Assembly: GCA_002381695.1 (NCBI GenBank)
Contig: DFXM01000001.1
Coordinates: 182,186 to 246,185, forward strand
Length of the DNA stretch: 64,000 bases
Direction of reading: 5' to 3'
Source of the DNA: Clostridium sp. UBA4108
GTDB taxonomy: Bacteria > Bacillota > Clostridia > Clostridiales > Clostridiaceae
A program made the position numbers and the translations under genes. The notes under the pieces are model-generated. The model made no database searches and was not told the origin of the DNA. It worked only from the letters and a program-made list of their open reading frames with translations. This document shows, in pieces, positions 43,814-52,589 of the stretch; positions within the stretch are counted from its first letter, which is position 1; each line of letters opens with the position of its first letter.

Positions 43814-44824
43814 ATGGGATTATTTGGAAGTTCTAGAGACATGGGAATAGATTTAGGTACAGCTAATACTTTAGTATATTTAAAAGGTAAAGGTATAGTA
43901 CTAAGGGAGCCATCGGTTGTAGCTATAAATAAAAATACTGGGAAGGTATTAGCAGTAGGAAATGAAGCTAAACAAATGATTGGTAGAACACCTGGAAATA
44001 TAGTAGCTATAAGACCGATGAAGGATGGTGTTATAGCAGATTTTGACGTTACAGAGAAAATGCTTAGGCATTTTATTGAAAAGGTAGGAGCAAAAAATGC
44101 ATTTAAGAGTCCAAGAATAGTTGTATGTTTTCCGTCAGGAGTTACTGAGGTTGAAAAGAGAGCTATAGAAGAAGCAACAAAAAGTGCTGGAGCTAGAGAA
44201 GCATTTTTATTAGAAGAACCAATGGCATCAGCTATTGGAGCAGGACTTCCAGTAAATGAACCAACAGGAAGTATGATAGTAGATGTAGGAGGCGGTACAA
44301 CAGAAGTAGCAATTATATCCCTTGGAGGAATTGTGACTAGCATGTCTTTAAGGATAGCTGGAGATGAGTTGGATCAAGCCATAATAGCGTACATAAAGAA
44401 ACAATATAATCTAATGATAGGTGAAAGAACAGCAGAAAGCGTAAAGATAGAATTAGGTTCAGCATTTGATTTAGGTGAAGAAGATAATAAAATGCAAATT
44501 AGAGGTAGGGATCTTATTAGTGGATTACCAAAAGTTGTTGAAATTAGTGAATCAGAAGTGAGAGAAGCACTAAGTGAACCTGTTTATTCAATAATTGATG
44601 CGATAAAAACTACATTAGAAAAAACACCACCAGAATTAGCAGCGGACATTATGGATAAAGGAATAATGCTAACTGGTGGGGGAGCATTATTAAAAGGATT
44701 AGATGAATTAATCAACCATGAAACTCACATGCCAGTTAACATAGCAGAAATCCCATTAGACTGTGTTGCCATAGGAGCAGGAAAAGCATTAGATAATGTA
44801 GATGTAATTAGTAGAAGAAGATAA
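43814..44824 (+). CDS. mreB: Rod shape-determining protein MreB
   Basis: Actin-like ATPase that forms membrane-bound filaments and guides lateral wall synthesis. The 336-aa protein begins LFGSSRDMGIDLGTANTLVY (phosphate-1 loop), with GMVVCFPSGVTEVEKRA-type region, LLEEPMASAIGAGLP, IVDVGGGTTEVAIISLGGIV (phosphate-2) and MLTGGGALLKGLDELI (adenosine motif). First of mreB-mreC-mreD; the spacing to mreC is a single base. Confidence 0.97.
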   Translation: MGLFGSSRDMGIDLGTANTLVYLKGKGIVLREPSVVAINKNTGKVLAVGNEAKQMIGRTPGNIVAIRPMKDGVIADFDVTEKMLRHFIEKVGAKNAFKSPRIVVCFPSGVTEVEKRAIEEATKSAGAREAFLLEEPMASAIGAGLPVNEPTGSMIVDVGGGTTEVAIISLGGIVTSMSLRIAGDELDQAIIAYIKKQYNLMIGERTAESVKIELGSAFDLGEEDNKMQIRGRDLISGLPKVVEISESEVREALSEPVYSIIDAIKTTLEKTPPELAADIMDKGIMLTGGGALLKGLDELINHETHMPVNIAEIPLDCVAIGAGKALDNVDVISRRR

Positions 44825-44825
44825 A

Positions 44826-45671
44826 ATGAAGATGTTTAAAAATAAGTTGGCAGTAGTTATTGTTGTACTGTCACTTTTCTTCATATTTTTAATTGGCTAC
44901 TCAGTGCAAAAAGAAAAGATGTCTTTTGTGGAAAATGGAGTGGGAACTGCTATAAATTCTGTTCAAGGTGTGATTTATAAATTAGGGAATAAGATAAAAG
45001 ATTCTGTAGGTTTTATATTAAATATAGACGACATAAAAAAAGAAAATGATGAGTTAGTGAAAAAGAATAAAGAGATGGAATTTAGTGCTACTCAAAATGA
45101 TCTTTTAAGAAAAGAAAATGAAAAGCTTAGAAAAATGCTTAATTTTACTCAAGAAAATGATGAGTATACCTATGTAGGTGCCAATGTAGTAGGTATAGTT
45201 GGAAGTAATTTTCTAGATGGATACGCAATTAATCGAGGAGAAAAAGATGGAATAAAAAAGGGCATGATCGCAACTGTAGGTGAGGGACTTGTAGGTCAAG
45301 TCACATCTGTAGGAAATGATTGGAGTATTGTGCAATCTCTTTGTAATGAAAATGTTGCTGTTGCTGGATTCGTGTTAAGTACGGAAGAAAGTGATGGTAT
45401 AGTAAAAGGTTATAAAGGGAATGAGGATAAATTCTTAGCACAAATAACAGGATTATCAATAAACTCTAAAATATCCGAGGGAGATACAATAATGACCTCA
45501 GGATTAGGTCGTGTATACCCAAAAGGTATTAAAATAGGAACCGTTTTAGATGTTAGTGAAGATAAGGCAGCGGTAACAAAAACTGCTATTATTAAACCTG
45601 TGGTAGACTTCAATAAACTTGAAGAATTACTAATAATTGTGCCTGAAAATAAAAGAGAGGTAAAATATTAG
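44826..45671 (+). CDS. mreC: Rod shape-determining protein MreC
   Basis: Bitopic membrane scaffold linking MreB to PBP2 and RodA. The 281-aa protein has a short cytoplasmic tail, one membrane helix (VVIVVLSLFFIFLIGY, about 9-25), a coiled coil (about 60-100, NDELVKKNKEMEF) and two beta-barrel domains with VGANVVG, INRGEKDGIKKGM, EGLVGQV and GLGRVYPKGIKIG, all MreC features. The start is ATG 44826, one base after the mreB stop, implying coupled translation. Confidence 0.95.
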   Translation: MKMFKNKLAVVIVVLSLFFIFLIGYSVQKEKMSFVENGVGTAINSVQGVIYKLGNKIKDSVGFILNIDDIKKENDELVKKNKEMEFSATQNDLLRKENEKLRKMLNFTQENDEYTYVGANVVGIVGSNFLDGYAINRGEKDGIKKGMIATVGEGLVGQVTSVGNDWSIVQSLCNENVAVAGFVLSTEESDGIVKGYKGNEDKFLAQITGLSINSKISEGDTIMTSGLGRVYPKGIKIGTVLDVSEDKAAVTKTAIIKPVVDFNKLEELLIIVPENKREVKY

Positions 45672-45676
45672 CTTAT

Positions 45677-46171
45677 ATGAAAAAGTCAATTTATTTATTT
45701 CTAATAGTAATATCTCTTTTAATTTTAGATAATTCATTAATTCCATTTTTCTCAATAAATTATGTATATCCAAGTATACTATTTGTATTTATAGTCTCAT
45801 ATTCCATTATTAATGGGTATAAAGAAGCTATAATTATTTCAATATTAGCAGGAGTTTTTCAAGATTTATATTTTTCAAATTTAATTGGAATTAATATGCT
45901 TACTAATATGCTAGTTTGTATTTTAGGCGCCAAAATAGGAGATAGCATATTTAAAGAGAAATCCATAATTCCTGTTATCTCCACTTTTTCTTTAAGCATA
46001 TTAAAAGGATTTATGGTTTTTGGTATTTTATATCTAACAAAAATGAAGAGCGGAAATTTGCCAGTAATTTTTTATAGAGCTATTTATGACATGATTTTAG
46101 CTATGTTTATATATAAAATTACTTTTAAATTCAGTGAAACAAAAGCTATAAAAAGGGAATGGAGATTTTAA
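45677..46171 (+). CDS. mreD: Rod shape-determining protein MreD
   Basis: Small polytopic membrane protein of the elongasome. The 164-aa chain is almost entirely hydrophobic with five to six segments; it begins KKSIYLFLIVISLLILDNSL and includes GVFQDLYFSNLIGINMLTNM, the most recognisable MreD stretch. Identification rests on that pattern and on its position between mreC and the PBP2 gene. Starts 5 nt after mreC. Confidence 0.92.
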   Translation: MKKSIYLFLIVISLLILDNSLIPFFSINYVYPSILFVFIVSYSIINGYKEAIIISILAGVFQDLYFSNLIGINMLTNMLVCILGAKIGDSIFKEKSIIPVISTFSLSILKGFMVFGILYLTKMKSGNLPVIFYRAIYDMILAMFIYKITFKFSETKAIKREWRF

Positions 46172-46177
46172 TAAGTT

Positions 46178-49057
46178 ATGGAAAAAAAGAAAAAAGATAA
46201 AAAAAATTTTTCAAGATTTAATGTGTTTTTTATCTCTATGGGCTTAGTATTTGCTGTTATAATAGCTAGATTATTGTATTTACAAGTAGTAATGGTAGAT
46301 GAATATAGAGAGCAATCAAATAGGAAAAAATATAAGAATGTTTCTACCGTTGCAGCTAGAGGAGATATTATAGATAAAAATGGAGAAGTATTTGCTACAA
46401 GTAAGCAAAGTTACGCACTAATGTTTAGTGAAACAGAAGAAAGTAAAAAATATTTTTATCCAACTATTACCAAGGTGTTTGAAATATTAGATAAAAAAAA
46501 CATACCTATAATAGATGAATTTCCTATAGTTTTTAATGATGGAAAAATTGAATATAACTTTAAGGCTACTGACAAAGAAAGTAAAAGATGGATGGAACTT
46601 AGATTTAAAAAAGATAGGGGGTTTGAAGAAGAAGTTATAAATAAAAACTTTTCTGGTAAAAAAAGTGATGATTTAACAGAGAGTCAAAAAAAGCAAGTGG
46701 ATGAATTGCTTTTACAAATTTCTGCTGAGGATGCTCTAAAAAAACTTATTAAAGATTATGGTATAGATAGTTATTATGAATTATCTATGGAAGAGCAGCG
46801 AAAGTACCTAATAGTTAAGGATAATATAGCAATACAAAGGTTTACTGGATATGCACCAGTAACTATATCAAATAACTTAGATAAAGAAACTGCATTTGAA
46901 TTTGAACAACTACAACCTAATTTACCAGGAATTACAGTTGATACACAACCTATAAGATTCTATCCCAATGATGATTTAGGTTCATCTTTTTTAGGATATA
47001 TGTCTAAAATAAATTCTTGGGAAAAAGAGAAATATGAAGAAAAAGGATATGACATAAGCTCAGATTATGTAGGGACAGCGGGTATAGAATCTGCTTTTGA
47101 GGAATATTTAAAGGGCATTAAAGGTCAAGAAAGCATAGAGATAAATAAACAAGGTAGAAAAGTTAAAACCTTAGGAGAGGTAGAGTCTTATGCAGGTAAA
47201 ACAGTTCAACTTAATATAGACATGGATCTTCAAAGAGTTGCTGAACAGGCATTAGATGACACAATGAAGGAGCTGCAAAAAAGAGGGAAGGAACAATTTA
47301 CAGATTCAACTAATGCAACTAGAGGAGCGGCAGTAGTTTTAAATGCTAAGACCGGAGAAGTATTATCATTAGTTAGTAGACCTGGGTACGATCCGAATGT
47401 TTTTGCAATACCCGGGAAATTAACACCTGAGTTATCACAGGAATATTTTAATACTGATTTAGAAAAGATGGGTTTGGAATATATAAAAAAGAGAGGGCTT
47501 GCTAACAAGAGTGGAGTATTAACTGAGAAACAATTAAGTACATTGAATTATGATGAAAGATTAAAATTGGTTCTAAATGAGCTTTTCCCAATAGATAAAT
47601 CTACAGAGGGAAGTACAAAGAGTAGAGAAGATAAGTATGATATATTTCCTAAACCTTTGTATAACTATGCTACATTATCCTTAGTACCACCCGGATCTAC
47701 TTTTAAGCCAGTGACAGCTATCGCAGGGTTAGAAGAAGGTGTTATTAATGGAAGTACTCTAATAAGGGATTCAGGTCCTTATAATAAAAGATATAGCGAT
47801 TATAAAGGAGCTTGTTGGATTTATAACCAAAGAAAAGGATCCCATGGATCTATAAATGTATCGGGAGCATTAGGAGTTTCATGTAACTATTTCTTCTATG
47901 ATGTAGCAGATAGATTATATGATAAGACTGGGGGAACTACAGAGGCTTTAGATTTTATTGCTGAATATGCATGGAAATTAGGTTTAGGAGTACCAACAGG
48001 AAGTGATATTGAAGCGAGTACAGGAATAGAGATATCGGAGAATTTTGGTCAAGTTTATAATTATGAATCAAGTAAAAAGAGTCTTACTATTCAGTATGTT
48101 AGCACATTAGTGGAGTATTTAAATGCTGGAATAAGTTCTATGAATCCTGTAAAGCATTATCAACCTTTTGATATAACTCAACAAGAGGAGAAGGGTAATG
48201 CTAAAGAGATAGAGCAAATAAGAGTAAGCAATGATAAAAAGAAAATTTTAGTAGATTCTATTAAAGATGAAATGAAAGCTGATAAAAGAAAACCGGAAGG
48301 AGAAATGTTATCTCTTCTTCAGAAGCTAATAAAAGATGTAATAGATTCAAATGAAAGTTTAAAAGCTAAAAATTATACAACCAAAGATATAAAGAATGTT
48401 GCTTTAACTATGTATTACTCTATAAATGATGCTAGAACTTATATAAATTCTGCAGCTAATGCATACGATGCAGCTATAGGTCAAGGACAGAACTATTTTA
48501 CTCCGCTACAACTTGCAAGTTACATTGCTACTTTAGTTAATGGAGGAAATAGATATGAGCTTCAGCTGGTGGATAAAATTATAGATTCTGCAACTGGAGA
48601 AGTTATAGAAGATTTTCAACCTAAACTTATAGACAAGGTAGATTTTGATGAGAAAAATATAGAGTTAGTTAAAAAAGGTATGAAGGATGTTACTCAGGGA
48701 GAATCAGGAACAGCTGCAAGTGTATTTAAAAATTTTCCTATTAGTAATGGAGGAAAGACTGGTACATCTGATATTATAAATGAAAATTATTATGATGCTA
48801 CTGGAAGAGCAGCAGCAGGAGTCTATCTAGGATTTGCCCCTTATGATGATCCTGAAATTGTAGTATGTTCTATAATATTTGATGGAAGTCAAAATAGTGG
48901 AGCTGTAGCAAAGGCTATTTTTGAAGAATATTTTAAAGAAGAAATTAAAAAGATTAATCCATCATATAAATTTAAATATGAAAATCTTAAAAAAGAAGAA
49001 GAGACAATAAATAATTCAACAGAAGGTAATGAATCTCTTCAAAATCAACAAAGATAA
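46178..49057 (+). CDS. mrdA: Penicillin-binding protein 2 (class B transpeptidase)
   Basis: Cross-links peptidoglycan during cell elongation together with RodA, MreC and MreD. The 959-aa protein has a cytoplasmic tail, one membrane helix (VFFISMGLVFAVIIARLLYL, about 16-36), a PBP dimer domain (AARGDIIDKNGEVFA onward) and a transpeptidase domain with the three active-site motifs: STFK at 507-510, SCN at 568-570 and KTG at 860-862. It is longer than Bacillus or E. coli PBP2 (about 630-720 aa); extra charged segments are seen near residues 135-215 and between the SCN and KTG motifs (about 655-750). Large PBP2 forms are known in clostridia. Confidence 0.95.
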   Translation: MEKKKKDKKNFSRFNVFFISMGLVFAVIIARLLYLQVVMVDEYREQSNRKKYKNVSTVAARGDIIDKNGEVFATSKQSYALMFSETEESKKYFYPTITKVFEILDKKNIPIIDEFPIVFNDGKIEYNFKATDKESKRWMELRFKKDRGFEEEVINKNFSGKKSDDLTESQKKQVDELLLQISAEDALKKLIKDYGIDSYYELSMEEQRKYLIVKDNIAIQRFTGYAPVTISNNLDKETAFEFEQLQPNLPGITVDTQPIRFYPNDDLGSSFLGYMSKINSWEKEKYEEKGYDISSDYVGTAGIESAFEEYLKGIKGQESIEINKQGRKVKTLGEVESYAGKTVQLNIDMDLQRVAEQALDDTMKELQKRGKEQFTDSTNATRGAAVVLNAKTGEVLSLVSRPGYDPNVFAIPGKLTPELSQEYFNTDLEKMGLEYIKKRGLANKSGVLTEKQLSTLNYDERLKLVLNELFPIDKSTEGSTKSREDKYDIFPKPLYNYATLSLVPPGSTFKPVTAIAGLEEGVINGSTLIRDSGPYNKRYSDYKGACWIYNQRKGSHGSINVSGALGVSCNYFFYDVADRLYDKTGGTTEALDFIAEYAWKLGLGVPTGSDIEASTGIEISENFGQVYNYESSKKSLTIQYVSTLVEYLNAGISSMNPVKHYQPFDITQQEEKGNAKEIEQIRVSNDKKKILVDSIKDEMKADKRKPEGEMLSLLQKLIKDVIDSNESLKAKNYTTKDIKNVALTMYYSINDARTYINSAANAYDAAIGQGQNYFTPLQLASYIATLVNGGNRYELQLVDKIIDSATGEVIEDFQPKLIDKVDFDEKNIELVKKGMKDVTQGESGTAASVFKNFPISNGGKTGTSDIINENYYDATGRAAAGVYLGFAPYDDPEIVVCSIIFDGSQNSGAVAKAIFEEYFKEEIKKINPSYKFKYENLKKEEETINNSTEGNESLQNQQR

Positions 49058-49058
49058 G

Positions 49059-49088
49059 TAACAAGTGGGCATCCACTTGTTATTTTTT
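49059..49088 (+). terminator. Rho-independent terminator after mrdA
   Basis: TAACAAGTGG (49059-49068) pairs with CCACTTGTTA (49073-49082) on a GCAT loop, followed by six T's. Confidence 0.92.
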
Positions 49089-49108
49089 GAATATTATTCA
49101 TATTTAAA

Positions 49109-49136
49109 GAAGGATTTTTGATAAAAATGTTGAAAT
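49109..49136 (+). promoter_or_regulatory. Candidate sigma-H promoter for minCDE
   Basis: GAAGGATTT (49109-49117), 11-nt spacer, GTTGAAA (49129-49135). It matches RnAGGAWWW-N11-RnnGAAT with one mismatch in the -10. A sigma-A alternative, TTGATA at 49118-49123 with a poor -10, overlaps it. Confidence 0.4.
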
Positions 49137-49168
49137 AGTTTAAATATCTCACTATGTGGAGGGTACAT

Positions 49169-49801
49169 ATGCAAGGTGATAGGATAATATTTAAAGGGAA
49201 TAAGGAAGGACTAAATATATTTATAGATATAAATAAGTTTTCAAATATTGAAGAGATGACTGAAAGTTTAATTAAAAAGTTATCCTATAGTAAAAAATTT
49301 TACAGAGGATCAGTAATAAGAATAACCACTGATGTAAAGCAGATTGATAACAGAGATTTAAGAAAGATAAAGGATATACTTTTTGATGAGTTACTTATAA
49401 GGGATTGTATTTTTGAAGATAGCAAAGAACGAAGTAAAAAAATTTTTAATGGGGTAAATGAGGGAAAAACCAAATTCATAAGGAAGACTATTAGAAGTGG
49501 TCAAAAATTTGAGTATTCTGGTAATTTAGTAGTTATTGGGGATATAAATCCAGGAGCGGAGGTATATGCTGCTGGTAATATAATTGTGCTAGGAAGTATA
49601 AAGGGATGTGTATATGCAGGCACTAATGGTAATGATAAAGCAATCATAGCAGCATTTATGTTAGTGCCACAGATAATGCAGATAGCTCATGTAATAACTA
49701 GATCACCTGAAGATATGGAAAAGCCAATTTACCCAGAATTAGCAAAGATTAGAAATGGTAATATAGTAGTTGAACCATATTTGGTAAACAAATATATTTA
49801 A
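49169..49801 (+). CDS. minC: Septum site-determining protein MinC
   Basis: Inhibits FtsZ ring assembly away from midcell, recruited by MinD. The 210-aa protein has the N-terminal FtsZ-antagonist domain (DRIIFKGNKEGLNIFIDI) and the C-terminal beta-helix with RTIRSGQKFEYSGNLVVIGD, INPGAEVYAAGNIIVLGSIKG and VYAGTNGNDKAIIAAF, typical of MinC. ATG 49169 is preferred, since GGAGGG lies 5 nt upstream; an earlier in-frame ATG lacks a site. Confidence 0.95.
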   Translation: MQGDRIIFKGNKEGLNIFIDINKFSNIEEMTESLIKKLSYSKKFYRGSVIRITTDVKQIDNRDLRKIKDILFDELLIRDCIFEDSKERSKKIFNGVNEGKTKFIRKTIRSGQKFEYSGNLVVIGDINPGAEVYAAGNIIVLGSIKGCVYAGTNGNDKAIIAAFMLVPQIMQIAHVITRSPEDMEKPIYPELAKIRNGNIVVEPYLVNKYI

Positions 49802-49815
49802 TGGAGGTATAGATG

Positions 49816-50628
49816 ATGGGACAAGCTATAGTTATAACATCGGGGAAGGGCGGAGTAGGAAAGACAACAACTACAGCTAATATAGGCACAGCATTAGCAT
49901 CTATGGATAAAAAAGTAGTAGTTATAGATGGAGACACCGGACTTAGAAATTTAGATGTACTTATGGGATTAGAGAATAGAGTCGTATTTACACTTTTAGA
50001 TGTAATAGAGGGAAAATGTAGATTGAAGCAAGCGTTAATAAAGGATAAAAGATTTAGTAATTTATTCTTATTACCAACAGCTCAAACAAGAGATAAGGGT
50101 GATGTAGATATTAATGAAATGTTAAAACTAGTCAATGAATTAAAACAAGAATTTGACTATGTTCTCCTTGATTGTCCAGCTGGTATAGAGCAAGGTTTTG
50201 AAAATGCTGTAGTTGGCGCAGATTGGGCGATTGTTGTGGTGAATCCAGAAATTACATCTGTAAGAGATGCAGATAGAGTTATAGGAAAACTGGATGCTAA
50301 AGGTATAGACAGACAAGAATTAATTGTTAATAGAACCAATTTTGAAATGACTAAAAATGGAGATATGCTGGGGGTTGAAGATATAAAAGAATGTTTAGCA
50401 ATTAAGGTGTTAGGAGTAGTTCCTGATGATAGAAAGGTAACTATATCCACAAATAGAGGAGAGCCTATAGTTCTTGATAGCTCAGCATATGCAGGAATGG
50501 CATTTAAAAACATAGCTAAGAGAATTTTAGGTGAAGAAGTACCATTTATTGACTTGAAAGCGACATCTTCTTCTCAGAAAGGGTTTATGGATACAATAAG
50601 GAAATTTTTTGGCGGAGGTAGAAGTTAA
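49816..50628 (+). CDS. minD: Septum site-determining ATPase MinD
   Basis: Membrane-associated Walker ATPase that carries MinC and oscillates under MinE. The 270-aa protein has the deviant Walker A GKGGVGKTTTTANIG at the start, DGDTGLRNLDVLMGLENR, DYVLLDCPAGIEQGF and a C-terminal amphipathic targeting helix (MDTIRKFFGG). Either ATG 49813 or 49816 is possible; 49816 gives the usual MGQAIVITSGKG start. Directly follows minC. Confidence 0.96.
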   Translation: MGQAIVITSGKGGVGKTTTTANIGTALASMDKKVVVIDGDTGLRNLDVLMGLENRVVFTLLDVIEGKCRLKQALIKDKRFSNLFLLPTAQTRDKGDVDINEMLKLVNELKQEFDYVLLDCPAGIEQGFENAVVGADWAIVVVNPEITSVRDADRVIGKLDAKGIDRQELIVNRTNFEMTKNGDMLGVEDIKECLAIKVLGVVPDDRKVTISTNRGEPIVLDSSAYAGMAFKNIAKRILGEEVPFIDLKATSSSQKGFMDTIRKFFGGGRS

Positions 50629-50630
50629 GG

Positions 50631-50897
50631 ATGGATATATTTAAAATTTTTTCTGGAAAAGCCTCTTCTAGAGATGTGGCTACAGATAGATTAAAGCTTA
50701 TACTTATTCATGACAGAGTTAATTTTTCACCGGATTTCCTTGATGATATTAAAGGAGATTTATTAAAGGTGATTTCTAAATATGTGGAAATTGACGATGG
50801 TGAGGTAGAGGTTAAGGTTACAAAGACAGAAGAATTCGAAGGTGGATCTCCAGCATTAATTGCTAGCATACCAATTAAAAAGTTAAAAAATAGATAA
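50631..50897 (+). CDS. minE: Cell division topological specificity factor MinE
   Basis: Drives Min oscillation by stimulating MinD ATPase activity. The 88-aa protein shows RDVATDRLKLILIHDRVNFS, the MinD-contact and beta-strand segment, then DIKGDLLKVISKYVEID, the dimer domain. It starts 2 nt after minD. A MinCDE system, rather than MinCD with DivIVA alone, is usual for clostridia. Confidence 0.95.
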   Translation: MDIFKIFSGKASSRDVATDRLKLILIHDRVNFSPDFLDDIKGDLLKVISKYVEIDDGEVEVKVTKTEEFEGGSPALIASIPIKKLKNR

Positions 50898-50906
50898 TTT
50901 TTATTT

Positions 50907-50935
50907 AAAGCTATGTTTGTCATAGCTTTTTTTTT
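50907..50935 (+). terminator. Rho-independent terminator after minE
   Basis: AAAGCTATG (50907-50915) pairs with CATAGCTTT (50921-50929) on a TTTGT loop, then a long T-run. Confidence 0.95.
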
Positions 50936-50975
50936 TAGTTATTGATATAATCATAAATGTGTTGGAGGGATAATT

Positions 50976-52082
50976 ATGTTGAAATTTCTGAAAAACTTTA
51001 AAGTTAACAATAAACTAATAAAACATATTGATTTTACAATTATAGCTGTAGTATGTTTAATTATTGCCTTCGGTATAGTGAACATATATAGTGCTATAGG
51101 TTTTCATTACGCAAAGCTACAATTTTTCTGGATGATAATAGGACTTGTAGCTACATATATAATAATATCTGTTGATTACATACAAATATTAAATTATGCA
51201 CCTATGATATATTGGGCATCTGTAATATTGCTCTTAATTAATAATATCTTCAGTAGTGCTGTTAATGGTGCTACTGGATGGATAAGTATAGGACAGAGGG
51301 CTATACAGCCAGGAGAATTTGCTAAAATAGGTATGATATTGATGGTAGCGAAAGTAATACAAGATTGTGAAGGAAATATAAATAATGTAAAAAACTTCTT
51401 GAAGGTTATATTTTATGCAGCTATACCTATGATATTAATCGTTAGTCAACCTGATATGGGGCTTACAATGGTATCTTTCTTTATTATGCTTGGTATAGTA
51501 GTAGTTGCTAATTTAGACTGGAAGATAATAATAGGTGGGCTTACAACTATATTTTTAGCTATAGTTGCCGTTTGGAATTCATCTATAATGCCAACTTATT
51601 GGAAGGGAAGATTAATTTCATTTATGAACCCAGAAAAATATGAGCTTAGCTATGGATTGCAGCTTATACAATCTAGAATAGCAATAGGTGCAGGTGGGAT
51701 TTTTGGATTAGGTTTTATGAATGGCAAGCAATATAAATTTATACCAGAGAATCATACAGATTTTATCTTTGCAGTTATTGGAGAAGAATGGGGACTATTA
51801 GGTGCTTTATTCTTAATGATTCTCTATGGTATACTTTTATATAAACTCATAAACATAGCTAAGACAGCTAAGGATATAGCAGGAAGTGTCATATCTATAG
51901 GAATAGTCGCTTCTACACTATTTTCAATAATGCAACATGTTGGAATGAATATAGGAATAATGCCCATCACAGGAATAACATTGCCTTTTGTAAGTTATGG
52001 AGGAAGCTCAATGCTAACGAATTTTATTTCATTAGCTTTAGTTATAAACATAGGTATGAGAAGAAAGAAGATTAATTTTTAG
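50976..52082 (+). CDS. rodA: SEDS glycosyltransferase RodA
   Basis: Membrane peptidoglycan polymerase of the elongasome, partner of the PBP2 encoded upstream. The 368-aa polytopic protein begins NFKVNNKLIKHIDFTIIAVV and shows the SEDS signatures NGATGWISIGQRAIQPGEFAKIGMI, SQPDMGLTMVSFFIMLG, PEKYELSYGLQLIQSRIAIGA and FIPENHTDFIFAVIGEEWG, ending with TLPFVSYGGSSM. GGAGGG precedes the ATG. RodA is preferred over FtsW from context and closeness to mrdA. Confidence 0.94.
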   Translation: MLKFLKNFKVNNKLIKHIDFTIIAVVCLIIAFGIVNIYSAIGFHYAKLQFFWMIIGLVATYIIISVDYIQILNYAPMIYWASVILLLINNIFSSAVNGATGWISIGQRAIQPGEFAKIGMILMVAKVIQDCEGNINNVKNFLKVIFYAAIPMILIVSQPDMGLTMVSFFIMLGIVVVANLDWKIIIGGLTTIFLAIVAVWNSSIMPTYWKGRLISFMNPEKYELSYGLQLIQSRIAIGAGGIFGLGFMNGKQYKFIPENHTDFIFAVIGEEWGLLGALFLMILYGILLYKLINIAKTAKDIAGSVISIGIVASTLFSIMQHVGMNIGIMPITGITLPFVSYGGSSMLTNFISLALVINIGMRRKKINF

Positions 52083-52093
52083 GAGGGGTTTAA

Positions 52094-52462
52094 ATGAGGA
52101 TAGCATTAATTGCTCATGATAAGAAAAAAGATGATATGATTGATTTTGCAACAAGATATAAGTCTGTTCTAGAAAAACATGAATTATATGGGACAGGGAC
52201 TACAGGAAAGCTTATAACTGAGCATGTAGGGCTTGAGGTACATAGATTTTTATCTGGGCCCCTTGGTGGAGATCAACAAATAGGTTCTAAACTAGCTCAG
52301 GGAGAGATGGATATTATAATCTTCTTAAGAGATCCACTTACTGCTCAGCCACATGAACCAGATGTCACAGCATTAATAAGACTTTGTGATGTACATTGTA
52401 TACCTCTAGCAACTAACTTAGGTACTGCAGAGGTAGTAATGAAAGCATTAAAGAATAGATAA
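52094..52462 (+). CDS. mgsA: Methylglyoxal synthase
   Basis: Converts dihydroxyacetone phosphate to methylglyoxal and phosphate, a bypass relieving sugar-phosphate overload. The 122-aa protein has ALIAHDKKKDDMIDFA, YGTGTTGKLI, the active-site region FLSGPLGGDQQIGSKLA with the catalytic Asp, and IFLRDPLTAQPHEPDV; full length. It is 11 nt after rodA, a pairing often seen in clostridia, though there is no obvious functional link. Confidence 0.96.
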   Translation: MRIALIAHDKKKDDMIDFATRYKSVLEKHELYGTGTTGKLITEHVGLEVHRFLSGPLGGDQQIGSKLAQGEMDIIIFLRDPLTAQPHEPDVTALIRLCDVHCIPLATNLGTAEVVMKALKNR

Positions 52463-52467
52463 TAAGT

Positions 52468-52500
52468 AAAAGTTCAGCATTCGCTGAACTTTTTTATTTT
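52468..52500 (+). terminator. Rho-independent terminator after mgsA
   Basis: AAAAGTTCAGC (52468-52478) pairs with GCTGAACTTTT (52483-52493) on an ATTC loop, followed by TTATTTT. Confidence 0.93.
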
Positions 52501-52589
52501 CGAAGCTAAGTATATATGTAAATATATAATCATAAATTTAAAATAGCATAATATATATTTATTATAAAAACATAGAAAGAGTGATAAAT

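Noticed and set aside
43771..44343. 190-codon minus-strand frame opposite mreB
   Set aside because: Shadow of mreB; Pro/Ser/Thr-rich translation with no recognisable domain.
52501..52589. Sigma-E promoter before the spoIVFA-like gene
   Set aside because: CATAATAT resembles a -10, but no acceptable -35 lies at 13-15 nt.
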